From the NCBI GenBank assembly GCA_017472305.1, contig JAFUQP010000037.1, forward strand, positions 43,410-107,409: a stretch of 64,000 nt of DNA. Reading direction: 5' to 3'. The number at the start of each line of letters is the position of its first letter. The stretch's first letter is position 1. The position numbers were made by a program, and so were the translations under genes. Below the pieces are notes generated by a model that saw only the letters and a program-made list of their open reading frames with translations, searched no databases and was not told where the DNA came from. This document shows positions 53,754-62,194 of the stretch, piece by piece. The DNA is from Clostridia bacterium (lineage in GTDB: Bacteria; Bacillota; Clostridia; Oscillospirales; CAG-272).

Positions 53754-55067
53754 ATGGGACTTAAGGTGCTTAAATTCGGCGGTTCTTCTTTGGCTGACGC
53801 GGCTCATTTCCGTCAGGTTGCCGAAATTATTAAGAGCGAGCCTCAAAGACGATATATAGTTGCCTCGGCTCCGGGTAAAAGGCACAGCGGTGACTCCAAA
53901 ATCACCGACCTTCTTTACAAGTGCTACGCGCTTGCGGCTGATGAGGAGGATATTACCGAGGTATTTAACGAGATAAAGGGTAGATACAACGATATTATAA
54001 CCGAGCTCGGAATTGACCTTGATTTGACCGAGGTTTTCGAGAAAATCAGACTTTCCGTTCTTCATAGCTCGGGCAGGGACTACGTTGCTTCAAGAGGTGA
54101 ATACCTCAACGCAATGATTCTCGCTAAGTATCTCGACTACACCTTTATTGATGCAAAGAAGGTTATCTTCTTCAAGGAGGACGGCACCTTTGACTCCGAG
54201 AAGACCAACGATATCCTTCGTGACCGTCTTTCGAGATGCGACTATGCGGTAATCCCCGGCTTCTACGGCTCTATGCCTAACGGAACTATAAAGACCTTCT
54301 CGCGCGGCGGCTCGGATATTACCGGCTCTATCGTTGCGAGGGCTGCGTCGGCTACTCTCTACGAGAACTGGACCGACGTTTCGGGCTTCCTTATGGCTGA
54401 CCCGAGAATAATCGACAACCCCAGAGTTATCGAAACTATAACCTACAAGGAGCTTCGCGAGCTTTCTTATATGGGCGCTACCGTTCTTCACGAGGACGCT
54501 ATTTTCCCCGTAAGATATTCGAAGATTCCGATTAATATCAGAAACACAAACAAGCCGAGCGACAGAGGTACCTTTATCGTTCCCGAGTCCGACGAGGTCA
54601 GTGACTGCATTATCACGGGTGTTGCAGGCAGAACAGGCTTCTCCTCGATAACCATAGAGAAGGATATGATGAACTCCGAGCTTGGACTTGGCAGAAAGGT
54701 GCTTCAGGTCGTTGAGGAGCACGGAATTTCCTTTGAGCATTTCCCCTCGGGTATCGATACTATGACGGTTATCGTATCGACGAAGGCACTTGCCGCAAAG
54801 CGTGCCGACGTGCTTGCCGGTATTTGTAAGAACGTTAACCCCGAGAACATCTTCGTTGAGGAGAACCTCGCGCTTATCGCAGTCGTTGGCCGCGGTATGG
54901 TTAAGGCGAAGGGAACTGCCGCAAGAGTGTTCGTTGCGCTTGCAAATGCGGGCGTCAACATTCGTATGATTGACCAGGGCTCGAGCGAGCTTAATATCAT
55001 CGTCGGCGTTGATGCTAACGATTATATCATAGCGCTTAAGGCGATTTACGACGAGTTTGTAAAGTAA
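53754..55067 (+). CDS. lysC: Aspartate kinase
   Basis: 437 residues. The kinase domain has the KFGGSSLAD N-terminus, SRGEYLNA and the FSRGGSDITGS substrate loop; two ACT domains fill residues ~305-437 (TIEKDMMNSELGLGRKV, VVGRGMVKAKGTAARVF) and presumably bind lysine or threonine for feedback control. The N-terminal variant VASAPGKRHSGDSKITDLL and the length match the monofunctional Clostridial type. It starts with AGGAG 7 bases upstream, alone between promoter and terminator. The first step of Lys/Thr/Met synthesis. Confidence 0.96.
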   Translation: MGLKVLKFGGSSLADAAHFRQVAEIIKSEPQRRYIVASAPGKRHSGDSKITDLLYKCYALAADEEDITEVFNEIKGRYNDIITELGIDLDLTEVFEKIRLSVLHSSGRDYVASRGEYLNAMILAKYLDYTFIDAKKVIFFKEDGTFDSEKTNDILRDRLSRCDYAVIPGFYGSMPNGTIKTFSRGGSDITGSIVARAASATLYENWTDVSGFLMADPRIIDNPRVIETITYKELRELSYMGATVLHEDAIFPVRYSKIPINIRNTNKPSDRGTFIVPESDEVSDCIITGVAGRTGFSSITIEKDMMNSELGLGRKVLQVVEEHGISFEHFPSGIDTMTVIVSTKALAAKRADVLAGICKNVNPENIFVEENLALIAVVGRGMVKAKGTAARVFVALANAGVNIRMIDQGSSELNIIVGVDANDYIIALKAIYDEFVK

Positions 55068-55078
55068 ATTATTAACAG

Positions 55079-55116
55079 AGCAGGGCAGAGCGGTTACGCT
55101 TTGTCCTGCTTGCCTT
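55079..55116 (+). terminator. Terminator of lysC
   Basis: AGCAGGGCAGAGCG / CGCTTTGTCCTGCT form a 14-bp stem with wobble pairs and a GTTA loop, then TGCCTTTTC. Confidence 0.7.
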
Positions 55117-55143
55117 TTCTCGCACTTTTATGCTTCCAAAAAG

Positions 55144-55176
55144 AAAAAACGGGCTATGCGTGAAGGTCATAGCCCG
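55144..55176 (-). terminator. Terminator of the flavodoxin-like gene
   Basis: CGGGCTATG/CATAGCCCG, perfect 9-bp stem with a TTTTTT tail on the minus strand, 30 bases past the stop. Confidence 0.9.
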
Positions 55177-55205
55177 CTATATGTATTAAACTGTTTGGTA
55201 AAGAC

Positions 55206-55628
55206 TTATGCGAGGTTTGCTCTGATATCGGCAACCCACGCGCGTACCTTCTCCATCTCCTCGGGAGCAACCTTGCGAAGGAACTTGAAGGGAAGTCCGC
55301 CCTCGAGGTAAAGAATTTTGTCTTCCATTACGTTAGAGTTATTGGTCTTTGCCATCTCGACGATTTTAGCAGCGTTTTCGGGAGTACCGTCGATAATGAA
55401 GGCGATATTCGCGGTAACGCTCTTCTTAAGCGAGCGAACGAAGCGGCAGAAGCTGTCGGGCATATTAGCCTTCGCGGTAGCAACGATAACGATAAGTCTT
55501 TCGCCGTCGCAAGGATATGCAGGCATAATAACGTCGGTCTGCTTGTCAGCCTCGATAAGCTTTGTAACCTCGTCAGCGATTGCAAGGAGCTTTCCCTTGC
55601 TTGTTTGAGTAAGAACACGCATTCTCAT
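55206..55628 (-). CDS. Flavodoxin-like small protein of unknown function
   Basis: 140 residues from the ATG at 55628, with GGAGG 10 bases upstream; ATG 55622 is an alternative. The order of elements fits a flavodoxin-like fold: MRVLTQTSKGKLLAIADEVTKLI, a central strand LIVIVATAKANM, SLKKSVTANIAFIIDGTPENA, and ILYLEGGLPFKFLRK near the end. The phosphate-binding loop TxTGNT of true flavodoxins is replaced by TQTSKGK, so FMN binding is doubtful. It is monocistronic. I cannot assign a function. Confidence 0.6.
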   Translation of the reverse strand: MRMRVLTQTSKGKLLAIADEVTKLIEADKQTDVIMPAYPCDGERLIVIVATAKANMPDSFCRFVRSLKKSVTANIAFIIDGTPENAAKIVEMAKTNNSNVMEDKILYLEGGLPFKFLRKVAPEEMEKVRAWVADIRANLA

Positions 55629-55793
55629 TTTTAAAAATCCTCCAAAAAATAATAATAGGGGAGAGAACAACGCCCGACTCAAATCAAGAGCCGAAGGGGC
55701 AGGGTACACTCCGTATTACTATTATATCATATAAAGCACAGGAATTCAACATTTTTCTTTAGAGAAATGAAAATTATTGTATTTTAAAAAACT

Positions 55794-55908
55794 CTGACCG
55801 ACCGACGGGCATTCCTTAAATTTATCCGAAAAGGCAAACGGCACTGCCCGACTGACAGGCATTCCGTAAATTCAGCAAAACAGGTGAAACCGCCGAAAAG
55901 ATAAAACT
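55794..55908. repeat. Two-copy ~50-bp imperfect repeat
   Basis: CCGACYGACRGGCATTCCKTAAATT occurs at about 55797 and 55847, 50 bases apart, with diverged 3' halves. It opens the gene-free stretch 55710-56605. Confidence 0.6.
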
Positions 55909-55916
55909 CACCAACA

Positions 55917-56040
55917 GGGCAGTAGAAGCTACAGGTAACAATACAGCTTAGCAAGACAGTCGAAGTTACAGATAACGATACAGCTTAACAGGGCAGTCAA
56001 AGCTACAGATAACAATACAGCTTAGCAGGGTAGGCGAAAA
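55917..56040. repeat. 37-bp tandem repeat, about 3.3 copies
   Basis: Units start at 55917, 55954, 55991 and (partial) 56028; core GAAGCTACAGATAACAATAC. Copies differ at 3-5 positions. There are no spacers between units, so this is not a CRISPR array. From 56041 to about 56370 I see no gene. Confidence 0.85.
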
Positions 56041-56096
56041 TTCGAGCAATACATACACACATATTCGCAGGGAAGGCTATATCAAGATATATATCC

Positions 56097-56126
56097 AATT
56101 ATACAAAATGCAAATTTTGTATAATT
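56097..56126. other. Perfect AT-rich 13-bp hairpin in gene-free region
   Basis: AATTATACAAAAT-GCAA-ATTTTGTATAATT is a perfect inverted repeat without a T-run, between tandem repeats and an orphan promoter. Function unknown; possibly a protein-binding site. Confidence 0.5.
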
Positions 56127-56377
56127 AAGGGAACTTTGAACAAGGCTCTTTATTGTTTTTTGCCTTGATTTATCCCGCGGATTATTTATTTGCTTGTATT
56201 TTTCGGTACTGTAGTCTTGTATTCGTACGCCGGCTTTCTATAGCTATCAGAGCCTTGCTTACGTACGTATCAAACCTTGCATAAGCACCGCATTCTTTTG
56301 CTTGCATATCTTTGTATTCCTGCCTTAGCTTCCTTTGAGCCGTATAACCTTATAGAGAAAATAATTTTCTTTTACTC

Positions 56378-56406
56378 TTGAAAAGGCTGCCGTAATTATG
56401 TATAAT
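56378..56406 (+). promoter_or_regulatory. Orphan sigma-A-type promoter facing spoIIID
   Basis: TTGAAA, 17 bases, TATAAT on the plus strand. No plus-strand gene follows before trmH; the transcript would run into the 3' end of spoIIID in antisense. Confidence 0.6.
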
Positions 56407-56412
56407 ATTTAA

Positions 56413-56605
56413 TGTAGGATTTATAGGTAAGTAATTATCGGATTTCAAGCTGGCAGGATTTGTATTGCCACTGTCCGGCTCTGTGCCTTCGCCGGGGGAA
56501 ATCAAGGACAGCCGTAAGAGTTATCGGCACAAGGTAACAGTGAGCAAAGCGGAAATTTCAAAAAACAGTAAAATCGGGGTAGGGTGCTTCCCTGCTCTCT
56601 GCTCT
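56413..56605 (+). ncRNA. Possible structured RNA downstream of the orphan promoter
   Basis: The segment has several short complementary pairs: TGGCA/TGCCA, CTGTCC/GGACAG enclosing CCGGC/GCCGG, GCCG...CGGC, and CACTGT that can alternatively pair with a downstream ACAGTG. Competing stems of this kind occur in regulatory RNAs. I do not recognise a known class and there is no strong terminator. Speculative. Confidence 0.25.
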
Positions 56606-56893
56606 TTATTTCAGCTGCCAGCGCTTTTCGCTCTTTTTGATTTTCTCAAGAAGATACTTTTTCTTCGTTGCCGCACCGCCGCGCAGGTGCCTTTCGGATT
56701 TGTTATGTACCAAGACTTCCCTGACCTGCTCCCACAGCGACGGGCTTATCTCTCTTAATTTATAGGTTAAATCCTTGTGTACGGTGCTTTTGCTGATGCC
56801 GAAATGCTTCGCACAGGCTCTGACCGTTGCCTGTGTTTCTATTACGTATTCCGCGAGCAGCTCTGCGCGCTCTCTTAGCCGTAGGTCAATCAT
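56606..56893 (-). CDS. spoIIID: Sporulation transcription factor SpoIIID
   Basis: 95 residues, a close match in layout to SpoIIID: RERAELLAEYVIETQATVRACAKHFGISKSTVHKDLT contains the HTH, and the basic KSERHLRGGAATKKKYL tail contacts DNA. It controls mother-cell genes together with sigma-E and sigma-K, so its presence supports full sporulation ability. The start is weakly marked (GGCGG 9 bases upstream). Divergent from trmH. Confidence 0.95.
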   Translation of the reverse strand: MIDLRLRERAELLAEYVIETQATVRACAKHFGISKSTVHKDLTYKLREISPSLWEQVREVLVHNKSERHLRGGAATKKKYLLEKIKKSEKRWQLK

Positions 56894-56982
56894 AAATAAT
56901 ACCGCCTGTTGTTTCTTTTATATATCTACCAAATAATCAAACAATTCAATCTGATTAAATATATGCACCGAGGATTCTGAAA

Positions 56983-57762
56983 ATGCAAAAAGAAAGCATT
57001 AAATTTGAAAGCTCCACAGTCTTTGAAGGTATGACCTCCATAAGAGCCTTGATAAAGGGCATTGATGAAGGGGTTACCGACAGAAGGCTTGAAAAGCTCT
57101 TCTTTGACAGGGACAGAAAGCAAAAAATATATAAGGAGCTTGGCTACCTTCGAGCTATAAGCGAAAAATACGGCTTTGAAATAGTTGAAAGCGATGCTCA
57201 CGAGCTTGAAAAAATCACCCTCGGCACCTCTCACGGCGGTCTTGTCCTTCTTGCAAGCGACAGAACGCTTCCCCGCCTTACAGAGTCAACTCCCTTGAAG
57301 CCCGACGGCTTCTACGTTATGCTCGAGGGCATTGAGGACCCATATAATTTCGGCTACTGCCTGCGCTCGCTTTATGCTATGGGCTGCGACGGCATAATTC
57401 TCACCGAGCGCAACTGGATGAGTGCCGCGGGCGTCGTTTGCAGAAGCTCGGCAGGCGCTTCGGAATGCTTACCTATTTACGTGACCGACGGAAATGACGT
57501 TATTGAAATATTCAAGGTGGCAGGCTACACGGTCGTATCAGCCGACGAGCACACCGACAATATTCTCGGCGAATGCGCCCTCACCCTTCCCTTACTGCTT
57601 ATCGTTGGCGGCGAAAAGCGCGGTATTTCGAAAAAGCTCCTGTCTGACTGTGATATGCTTGTAAAAATCGACTACTCGCGCGAGTTTCGCGCGTCGCTTT
57701 CTGCTGCCTCGGCGACGACTATGTTTGCCTACGAAATCAGGCGACAAAATAAGACTAAATAA
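56983..57762 (+). CDS. TrmH/SpoU family RNA 2'-O-methyltransferase
   Basis: 259 residues. An N-terminal substrate-binding domain (SSTVFEGMTSIRALIKGIDEG) precedes the SPOUT catalytic domain with motif 1 LEGIEDPYNFGYCLRSLYAMG, motif 2 LLLIVGGEKRGISKKLL and a motif 3 variant (FRASLSAASATT; usual SLNVSVAA). Such enzymes methylate the ribose of tRNA or 23S rRNA from SAM. GAGGA precedes the ATG. Which RNA is modified cannot be told. Confidence 0.9.
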   Translation: MQKESIKFESSTVFEGMTSIRALIKGIDEGVTDRRLEKLFFDRDRKQKIYKELGYLRAISEKYGFEIVESDAHELEKITLGTSHGGLVLLASDRTLPRLTESTPLKPDGFYVMLEGIEDPYNFGYCLRSLYAMGCDGIILTERNWMSAAGVVCRSSAGASECLPIYVTDGNDVIEIFKVAGYTVVSADEHTDNILGECALTLPLLLIVGGEKRGISKKLLSDCDMLVKIDYSREFRASLSAASATTMFAYEIRRQNKTK

Positions 57763-57766
57763 AATC

Positions 57767-57795
57767 AAAAGGACGAGAGTTATCTCGTCCTTTTT
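57767..57795. terminator. Bidirectional terminator
   Basis: AAAAGGACGAGA-GTTA-TCTCGTCCTTTTT, perfect stem between convergent trmH and the cysteine-rich gene. Confidence 0.93.
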
Positions 57796-57821
57796 CTACG
57801 CTAAAGCAGAAAATATTTACC

Positions 57822-58679
57822 TTATCTGCCGCAGCTACAGCCGCCGGAGCGTCTGGGTGGCTCGGGAGTCTGGCAGCAATCGGTGCCCTTGAACTGCGAT
57901 ACCGGGAAAGCAATGCTTCTGAAGAGCGAGCAGGGGTTATCGTCGTTCTGTGCCGCGGTACACTCCTTCTCGGGCACGCTGTAGTCGGTTGCCGTTACGA
58001 GAAGCTGCGCGGGACGGACAATTCTGATAACCGAGAAGATGCCGAAGGAAACGTAAACCTTAGCGCCGTCGGAGTCGAGCACAAGCTCCTCACCGAATGC
58101 ATCTCTGATACCCTCGGGAATATCGGTAAGAGATGTGCAGGTGCAGGGGCAAGGACAGTTGCAGTCAACTATCTTCAAGCCGAGAACGACAGGCTCAACC
58201 GTTTCAACTATTGCGACGGGGTCGTTAGTCGATACGTTATTAAGGTTATAGCCGTCGCAGTAGCCCTGGGTGCTCTCAGAGGTGTAGCTTATTGCCCTGC
58301 CCTCACCGCCGTAAAGAACGACGTCCTTTTCAAGAGCGGCAAGTCCCTTGAAGGTCTGGCTTCTACCGACTGCTACGCAGCCCTCGAGTTCAACCTCGAT
58401 GTAATAACGCACGGTAATCTGATAGAAGCCGCAGTTGAAGGGTATCTCGCTGACTCCGACGTACGCCCAGAGAAGCTTTGCATAGCGAACTCTTACGTTG
58501 CTTGCGTTTGCGAGAATTTCCTCGCCCGAGGCGGTAAGATATACCCTCGCATTCTCAAAGCAGTCGCGGTCACGGCAAGAGTCGAGCACTCTCTTTGTAT
58601 CTATGCATACCGCAGAAGGGCAGACGGACTGTTCCTTATCCTTGCCCTGACAGAACGATGAGTTTTTATTATCTTGCAT
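57822..58679 (-). CDS. Cysteine-rich protein, possible spore-coat component
   Basis: 285 residues from the ATG at 58679. There are about 20 cysteines, in a charged N-terminus (QSVCPSAVCIDTKRVLDSCRD), a central CNCPCPCTC run and a C-terminal CCQ...GGCSCGR tail. Between them are beta-rich segments (YQITVRYYIEVELEGC). No signal peptide. Proteins of this type occur in sporulating Clostridia and I suspect a disulfide-cross-linked or metal-binding spore coat role, which a possible sigma-K-like promoter upstream would fit. No recognised domain; the function is a guess. Confidence 0.6.
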   Translation of the reverse strand: MQDNKNSSFCQGKDKEQSVCPSAVCIDTKRVLDSCRDRDCFENARVYLTASGEEILANASNVRVRYAKLLWAYVGVSEIPFNCGFYQITVRYYIEVELEGCVAVGRSQTFKGLAALEKDVVLYGGEGRAISYTSESTQGYCDGYNLNNVSTNDPVAIVETVEPVVLGLKIVDCNCPCPCTCTSLTDIPEGIRDAFGEELVLDSDGAKVYVSFGIFSVIRIVRPAQLLVTATDYSVPEKECTAAQNDDNPCSLFRSIAFPVSQFKGTDCCQTPEPPRRSGGCSCGR

Positions 58680-58806
58680 TTGTTTGACCAATCCTTAAAA
58701 ATTGTTATAGAAAAATCAGCTTGGACCGGATTTTGTCCCTAGACGAAATCCTATGCGTTACAGCAAGGCAGTTCGGAAAACCCAAGCAGATTTCCTATAC
58801 TGATAA

Positions 58807-58833
58807 TATTCTATGATTATCGGCGGTTTTCGT
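58807..58833 (-). promoter_or_regulatory. Possible sigma-K-type promoter of the cysteine-rich gene
   Basis: Minus strand AC, 16 bases, CATAGAATA, fitting the sigma-K pattern AC-N16-CATANNNTA. It lies about 130 bases before the start codon. The motif is short, so chance matches are common. Confidence 0.3.
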
Positions 58834-58837
58834 TAAT

Positions 58838-58868
58838 AAAAAAGCCTGCGGTAATCAAACCGCAGGCT
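58838..58868 (-). terminator. Terminator of the small P-loop gene
   Basis: AGCCTGCGGT-AATCAA-ACCGCAGGCT, perfect 10-bp stem with TTTTTT on the minus strand. Confidence 0.93.
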
Positions 58869-58891
58869 CTCTGCAAGATAGTTTTTATGTC

Positions 58892-59293
58892 TTATGCGTA
58901 TGCCTTGATTCCCTCGGGGCACTCCTCAACCGCGATAGAAGCAGTCATAACGAGGTTTACGTCCTTGGTAATAGCAACAAGCTTATTAAGCATTGCCTCA
59001 AACGCTGCAGTGTCATTGCCGACAATCTTAAGCGCGGAGTCAACGAAGATATCGGTGATATCCGAGTTAGATGCAAGAATACCTGCAATGAAGCCGTAGA
59101 GAGCCTCTGCGTCGGTAACCGCATAATAATCGGTATCAATAAGTCTTGCCTTATATGTTATATCGAGCTTGAGCTTATCACCCTTCTCTATGCAAACTAC
59201 GCTGCCGTCCGAGGTGTTAGCCGCGTTGTTTACAAGCTCTATAAGAGTCTTGGTTTTACCGGAGCCCTTGCCGCCGATGAATAACTTAATCAT
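58892..59293 (-). CDS. Small P-loop NTPase of unknown function
   Basis: 133 residues. MIKLFIGGKGSGKTKTLIELV gives a clean Walker A (GGKGSGKT, 7-14); ITDIFVDSALKI is the Walker B. Nothing follows the ~110-residue core, which is shorter than most ATPases. Homologues are common as single genes in Clostridia and are sometimes labelled PilT-like, but no pilus genes are near. GGAGG is 8 bases upstream of the ATG. It has its own promoter and terminator. Confidence 0.75.
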   Translation of the reverse strand: MIKLFIGGKGSGKTKTLIELVNNAANTSDGSVVCIEKGDKLKLDITYKARLIDTDYYAVTDAEALYGFIAGILASNSDITDIFVDSALKIVGNDTAAFEAMLNKLVAITKDVNLVMTASIAVEECPEGIKAYA

Positions 59294-59335
59294 TTTGAAA
59301 TCCTCCTGTCTTTTGAGATGTAATCTCTTGTATAT

Positions 59336-59364
59336 ATTTTACACTAATGTACTAAAAATTGCAA
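59336..59364 (-). promoter_or_regulatory. Promoter of the small P-loop gene
   Basis: Minus strand TTGCAA, 17 bases, TAAAAT, about 45 bases before the start. Confidence 0.65.
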
Positions 59365-59429
59365 TAGCTTTCGAGTAAAATTATTTCTCAAAAATACGAT
59401 TTGTAGAATATTTACAAGAAAGGGGAGAT

Positions 59430-60773
59430 TTATTTGTCAGAAATCCTTTTTTCTAATGCAGATTTCATATCCTCATATCCGGGCTTGCCAAGAAGGGCGA
59501 ACATATTCTTCTTGTAAGCCTCAACGCCGGGCTGGTCGAAGGGATTTACACCGAGAAGGTATCCCGACATAGCGCAGGCAAGCTCGAAGAAGTAGAAGAG
59601 ATAACCGAGCGAATGCGCGCCTCTGTCAGAAAGCTCAAGGAGAACGTTGGGAACGCCGCCGTCGTTATGCGCGATAAGAGTTGCGAGCATTGCGGTCTTG
59701 TTTACGTAGTCGAGCGACTTGCCCGAGATAAAGTTGAGTCCGTCAACGTTTGCGGGGTCCTCGGGAATAGTGAATTCTGCGCCCGAGTTCTCAACCGAGA
59801 TAACCGTTTCAAAGAGATTTCTCTGTCCTGCCTGGATATACTGACCGAGAGAGTGAAGGTCGGTCGAGAAGATAACCGAGTTCGGGAAGATTCCCTTTCC
59901 GTCCTTGCCCGAGCTCTCGCCGTAGAGCTGCTTCCACCACTCGTTGAGCATAAGCATATAGGGCTCGTAGCCTACGAGAATTTCGGAGTTCTTGCCCTTT
60001 CTTACGAGTATGTTTCTGATTACAGCATAGCGAAGAGCGGTGTTCTTATCGAGGTCTGCGGTAGAGTAGTCGCGCTTTGCGTCGGCAGCACCCTGCATAA
60101 GTGCGTCGATATCAACTCCCGCGCAAGCGATAGGAAGAAGTCCTACCGCGGTAAGAACCGAGTATCTTCCGCCTACGTTGTCGGGTACTACGAAGGTTTC
60201 GTAGCCTGCCTCGTCGGAGAACTTCTTAAGCGTGCCTCTTGCCTTATCGGTGGTAACGAAGATACGCTCCTTCGCACCCCCCTCGCCGTACTTCTTAACG
60301 AGAAGCGACTTGAATACTCTGAAGGCAATCGCAGGCTCGGTGGTGGTTCCCGACTTCGAGATTACGTTTACCGATATATCTCTTCCCTCACAGATAGAGA
60401 GAAGCTCTGTAAGTGCGGTTGTAGAAATGTTGTTACCTGCAAAATAGATGTCGGGGGTGTCCTTCTTAAGATTATTGTAAAGAGGGCTCTTTACGAACTC
60501 GATTGCCGCGCGCGCGCCGAGATACGAGCCGCCGATACCGATTACTACGAGAACGTCGGAGCTCTTCTTGATTTTTTCAGCAGCGACCTTAATTCTCGCA
60601 AACTCCTCCTTGTCGTAATCCTCGGGAAGCGTGTACCAGCCGTGGAAATCGTTTCCCTGACCTACTCCCTTATCAAGAAGTCCGAAGGCAACCTCTGCAA
60701 AGGGCTTCATATACTCAATCTCGTGAGCCCCTACAAAACCTTCAAGGAATTTCTCATTTAACTTAATGCTCAT
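59430..60773 (-). CDS. pgi: Glucose-6-phosphate isomerase
   Basis: 447 residues, the shorter bacterial type. [44 protein letters not shown] and the C-terminal [16 protein letters not shown] motif include the active-site residues. It interconverts glucose-6-phosphate and fructose-6-phosphate, linking glycolysis to the ADP-glucose route of the glycogen operon 30 kb away. Codon use is biased towards a small preferred set, as in a highly expressed gene. Confidence 0.97.
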   Translation of the reverse strand: MSIKLNEKFLEGFVGAHEIEYMKPFAEVAFGLLDKGVGQGNDFHGWYTLPEDYDKEEFARIKVAAEKIKKSSDVLVVIGIGGSYLGARAAIEFVKSPLYNNLKKDTPDIYFAGNNISTTALTELLSICEGRDISVNVISKSGTTTEPAIAFRVFKSLLVKKYGEGGAKERIFVTTDKARGTLKKFSDEAGYETFVVPDNVGGRYSVLTAVGLLPIACAGVDIDALMQGAADAKRDYSTADLDKNTALRYAVIRNILVRKGKNSEILVGYEPYMLMLNEWWKQLYGESSGKDGKGIFPNSVIFSTDLHSLGQYIQAGQRNLFETVISVENSGAEFTIPEDPANVDGLNFISGKSLDYVNKTAMLATLIAHNDGGVPNVLLELSDRGAHSLGYLFYFFELACAMSGYLLGVNPFDQPGVEAYKKNMFALLGKPGYEDMKSALEKRISDK

Positions 60774-60818
60774 TTTTAAACCGCCTTTCTTTTTGTGTCA
60801 ATAAAATACTACATAATA

Positions 60819-60847
60819 ATTATACAACAAAACGAGTTTCTTTTCAA
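60819..60847 (-). promoter_or_regulatory. Promoter of pgi
   Basis: Minus strand TTGAAA, 17 bases, TATAAT, about 45 bases before the start. Confidence 0.75.
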
Positions 60848-60886
60848 GTAGCGACAGAAGAAAAATGCCCTAATAAGAAAATATTT

Positions 60887-62074
60887 TTATACTCCCGAGA
60901 AAATATTCGATAGAATACGCAAATAAATGTCAATAAAAGTGATTTTTTCTACGTCTGCGTCGGCGTAAATATCGGCTCTTCCCAGCTCCGCGCCGTCAAG
61001 AGTATATATGATACTGCCTATCACGTCGCCCTTCTTTATAGGTGCTTCGAGGCTTTCGGGGATATCAAAGTGCTTTTCAACCTTCGAGAGCTTTGCCTTC
61101 GGAGCGAGTGCTGAAAATCCCTCGGAAACCGCCGCGACACCGTCAGACTTACCCGAAAGCACAGGAACGTCTTCAAGGTACTCAGCTCCGTCGCAGTAGA
61201 GCGCGAAGCTCGAAAAGCCGTAGTCAAGCATTGCCCTCGCGGCAGCATTTCGCTTATCGCGGCTTTCCGCACCCATAACGACGGAAATAAGCGTCAGTCC
61301 GTCACGCTCCGCAGTAGCGCTGACGCAATATCCCGCCTTATCCGTCGAGCCTGTTTTCAGTCCGTTGCAGCCGTCGTAGTATCTGACAAGTCGGTTTGTA
61401 TTTGTCAGAGTGAACTCACCGTCACGGATTGTGTCCTGCCATACCGAGCTGTATTTTAAAATTACGTCGTGCTTTATAAGCTCGCGCGACATCACGGCAA
61501 TGTCCCTTGCCGTCGTATAGTGATTAACCGTTTCGTCGTCAAGCCCCGTCACGTTCTCAAAGGACGTGTTCGTAAGCCCGAGAAGCCTTGCACGCTCGTT
61601 CATTTTCGAAACAAACGCCGCCTCGCTGCCCGCACAGTACTCGGCAAGAGCCACCGCCGCATCGTTTGCGCTTGCGATAACGGTGCATTTTATCAGCTCC
61701 TCAACCGAGAAGCGCTCACCCTCCTCGAGAAATACCTGACTGCCGCCCATAGATGCTGCGTAGGCGCTGACAGATACCTTATCATCAAGCTTTATTGCGC
61801 CTTCCGCGAGTGCTTCGCATACGAGCAGAAGCGTCATAACCTTCGTTACCGACGCCGGTGAGCGGCGCTCGTTTTCGTTTTTTGCGTAAAGGACTGTGCC
61901 CGTCTGCGCGTCGCACAAATATGCCTCAGCCGCATCAATTTCAAGGTCTACGGTCGGAACAAAACCGCTGCTTTCATTCTCTGCCTCGGAATTTGTCGCG
62001 GTATCTGCAAGAACTGTCAAACCTGTTGTCAAAACGATAGCTGTCGCAAGTATAAATGCAAGAAGTCTTTTCAT
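60887..62074 (-). CDS. dacF: D-alanyl-D-alanine carboxypeptidase (DacF/penicillin-binding protein 5 type)
   Basis: 395 residues. The N-terminus is a Sec signal peptide (MKRLLAFILATAIVLTTGLTVLA). The penicilloyl-serine transferase motifs are SVTK (S75-K78), SAN (135-137) and KTG (240-242). A C-terminal PBP5-like beta domain (~300-370) ends in an amphipathic helix (TFIDIYLRILSNIF) for membrane attachment. It trims the terminal D-Ala of peptidoglycan peptides. DacF in B. subtilis is sporulation-specific; whether this copy is vegetative is not clear. AGGAG lies 7 bases upstream. Confidence 0.93.
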   Translation of the reverse strand: MKRLLAFILATAIVLTTGLTVLADTATNSEAENESSGFVPTVDLEIDAAEAYLCDAQTGTVLYAKNENERRSPASVTKVMTLLLVCEALAEGAIKLDDKVSVSAYAASMGGSQVFLEEGERFSVEELIKCTVIASANDAAVALAEYCAGSEAAFVSKMNERARLLGLTNTSFENVTGLDDETVNHYTTARDIAVMSRELIKHDVILKYSSVWQDTIRDGEFTLTNTNRLVRYYDGCNGLKTGSTDKAGYCVSATAERDGLTLISVVMGAESRDKRNAAARAMLDYGFSSFALYCDGAEYLEDVPVLSGKSDGVAAVSEGFSALAPKAKLSKVEKHFDIPESLEAPIKKGDVIGSIIYTLDGAELGRADIYADADVEKITFIDIYLRILSNIFSGV

Positions 62075-62194
62075 AGCTTTCTCCTAATTAAGTTTCTTCT
62101 CTACATTTTATTAAGCGAAAGCTTTAGTTATTACAAGGAGTTTGTTTTCACTCGCCCTCGCTTTACGCTTTTTGAGGGGCCTTCGGTCGGACGC

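Noticed and set aside
55917-56040. CRISPR array
   Set aside because: The 37-bp units are directly adjacent with no unique spacers, and no cas gene is present in the window.
56430-56520. Cobalamin riboswitch
   Set aside because: GCCACTGT and a later AATCAAGGACAGCC recall part of the consensus, but the upstream GGTGAAA core is missing and no plus-strand gene follows.
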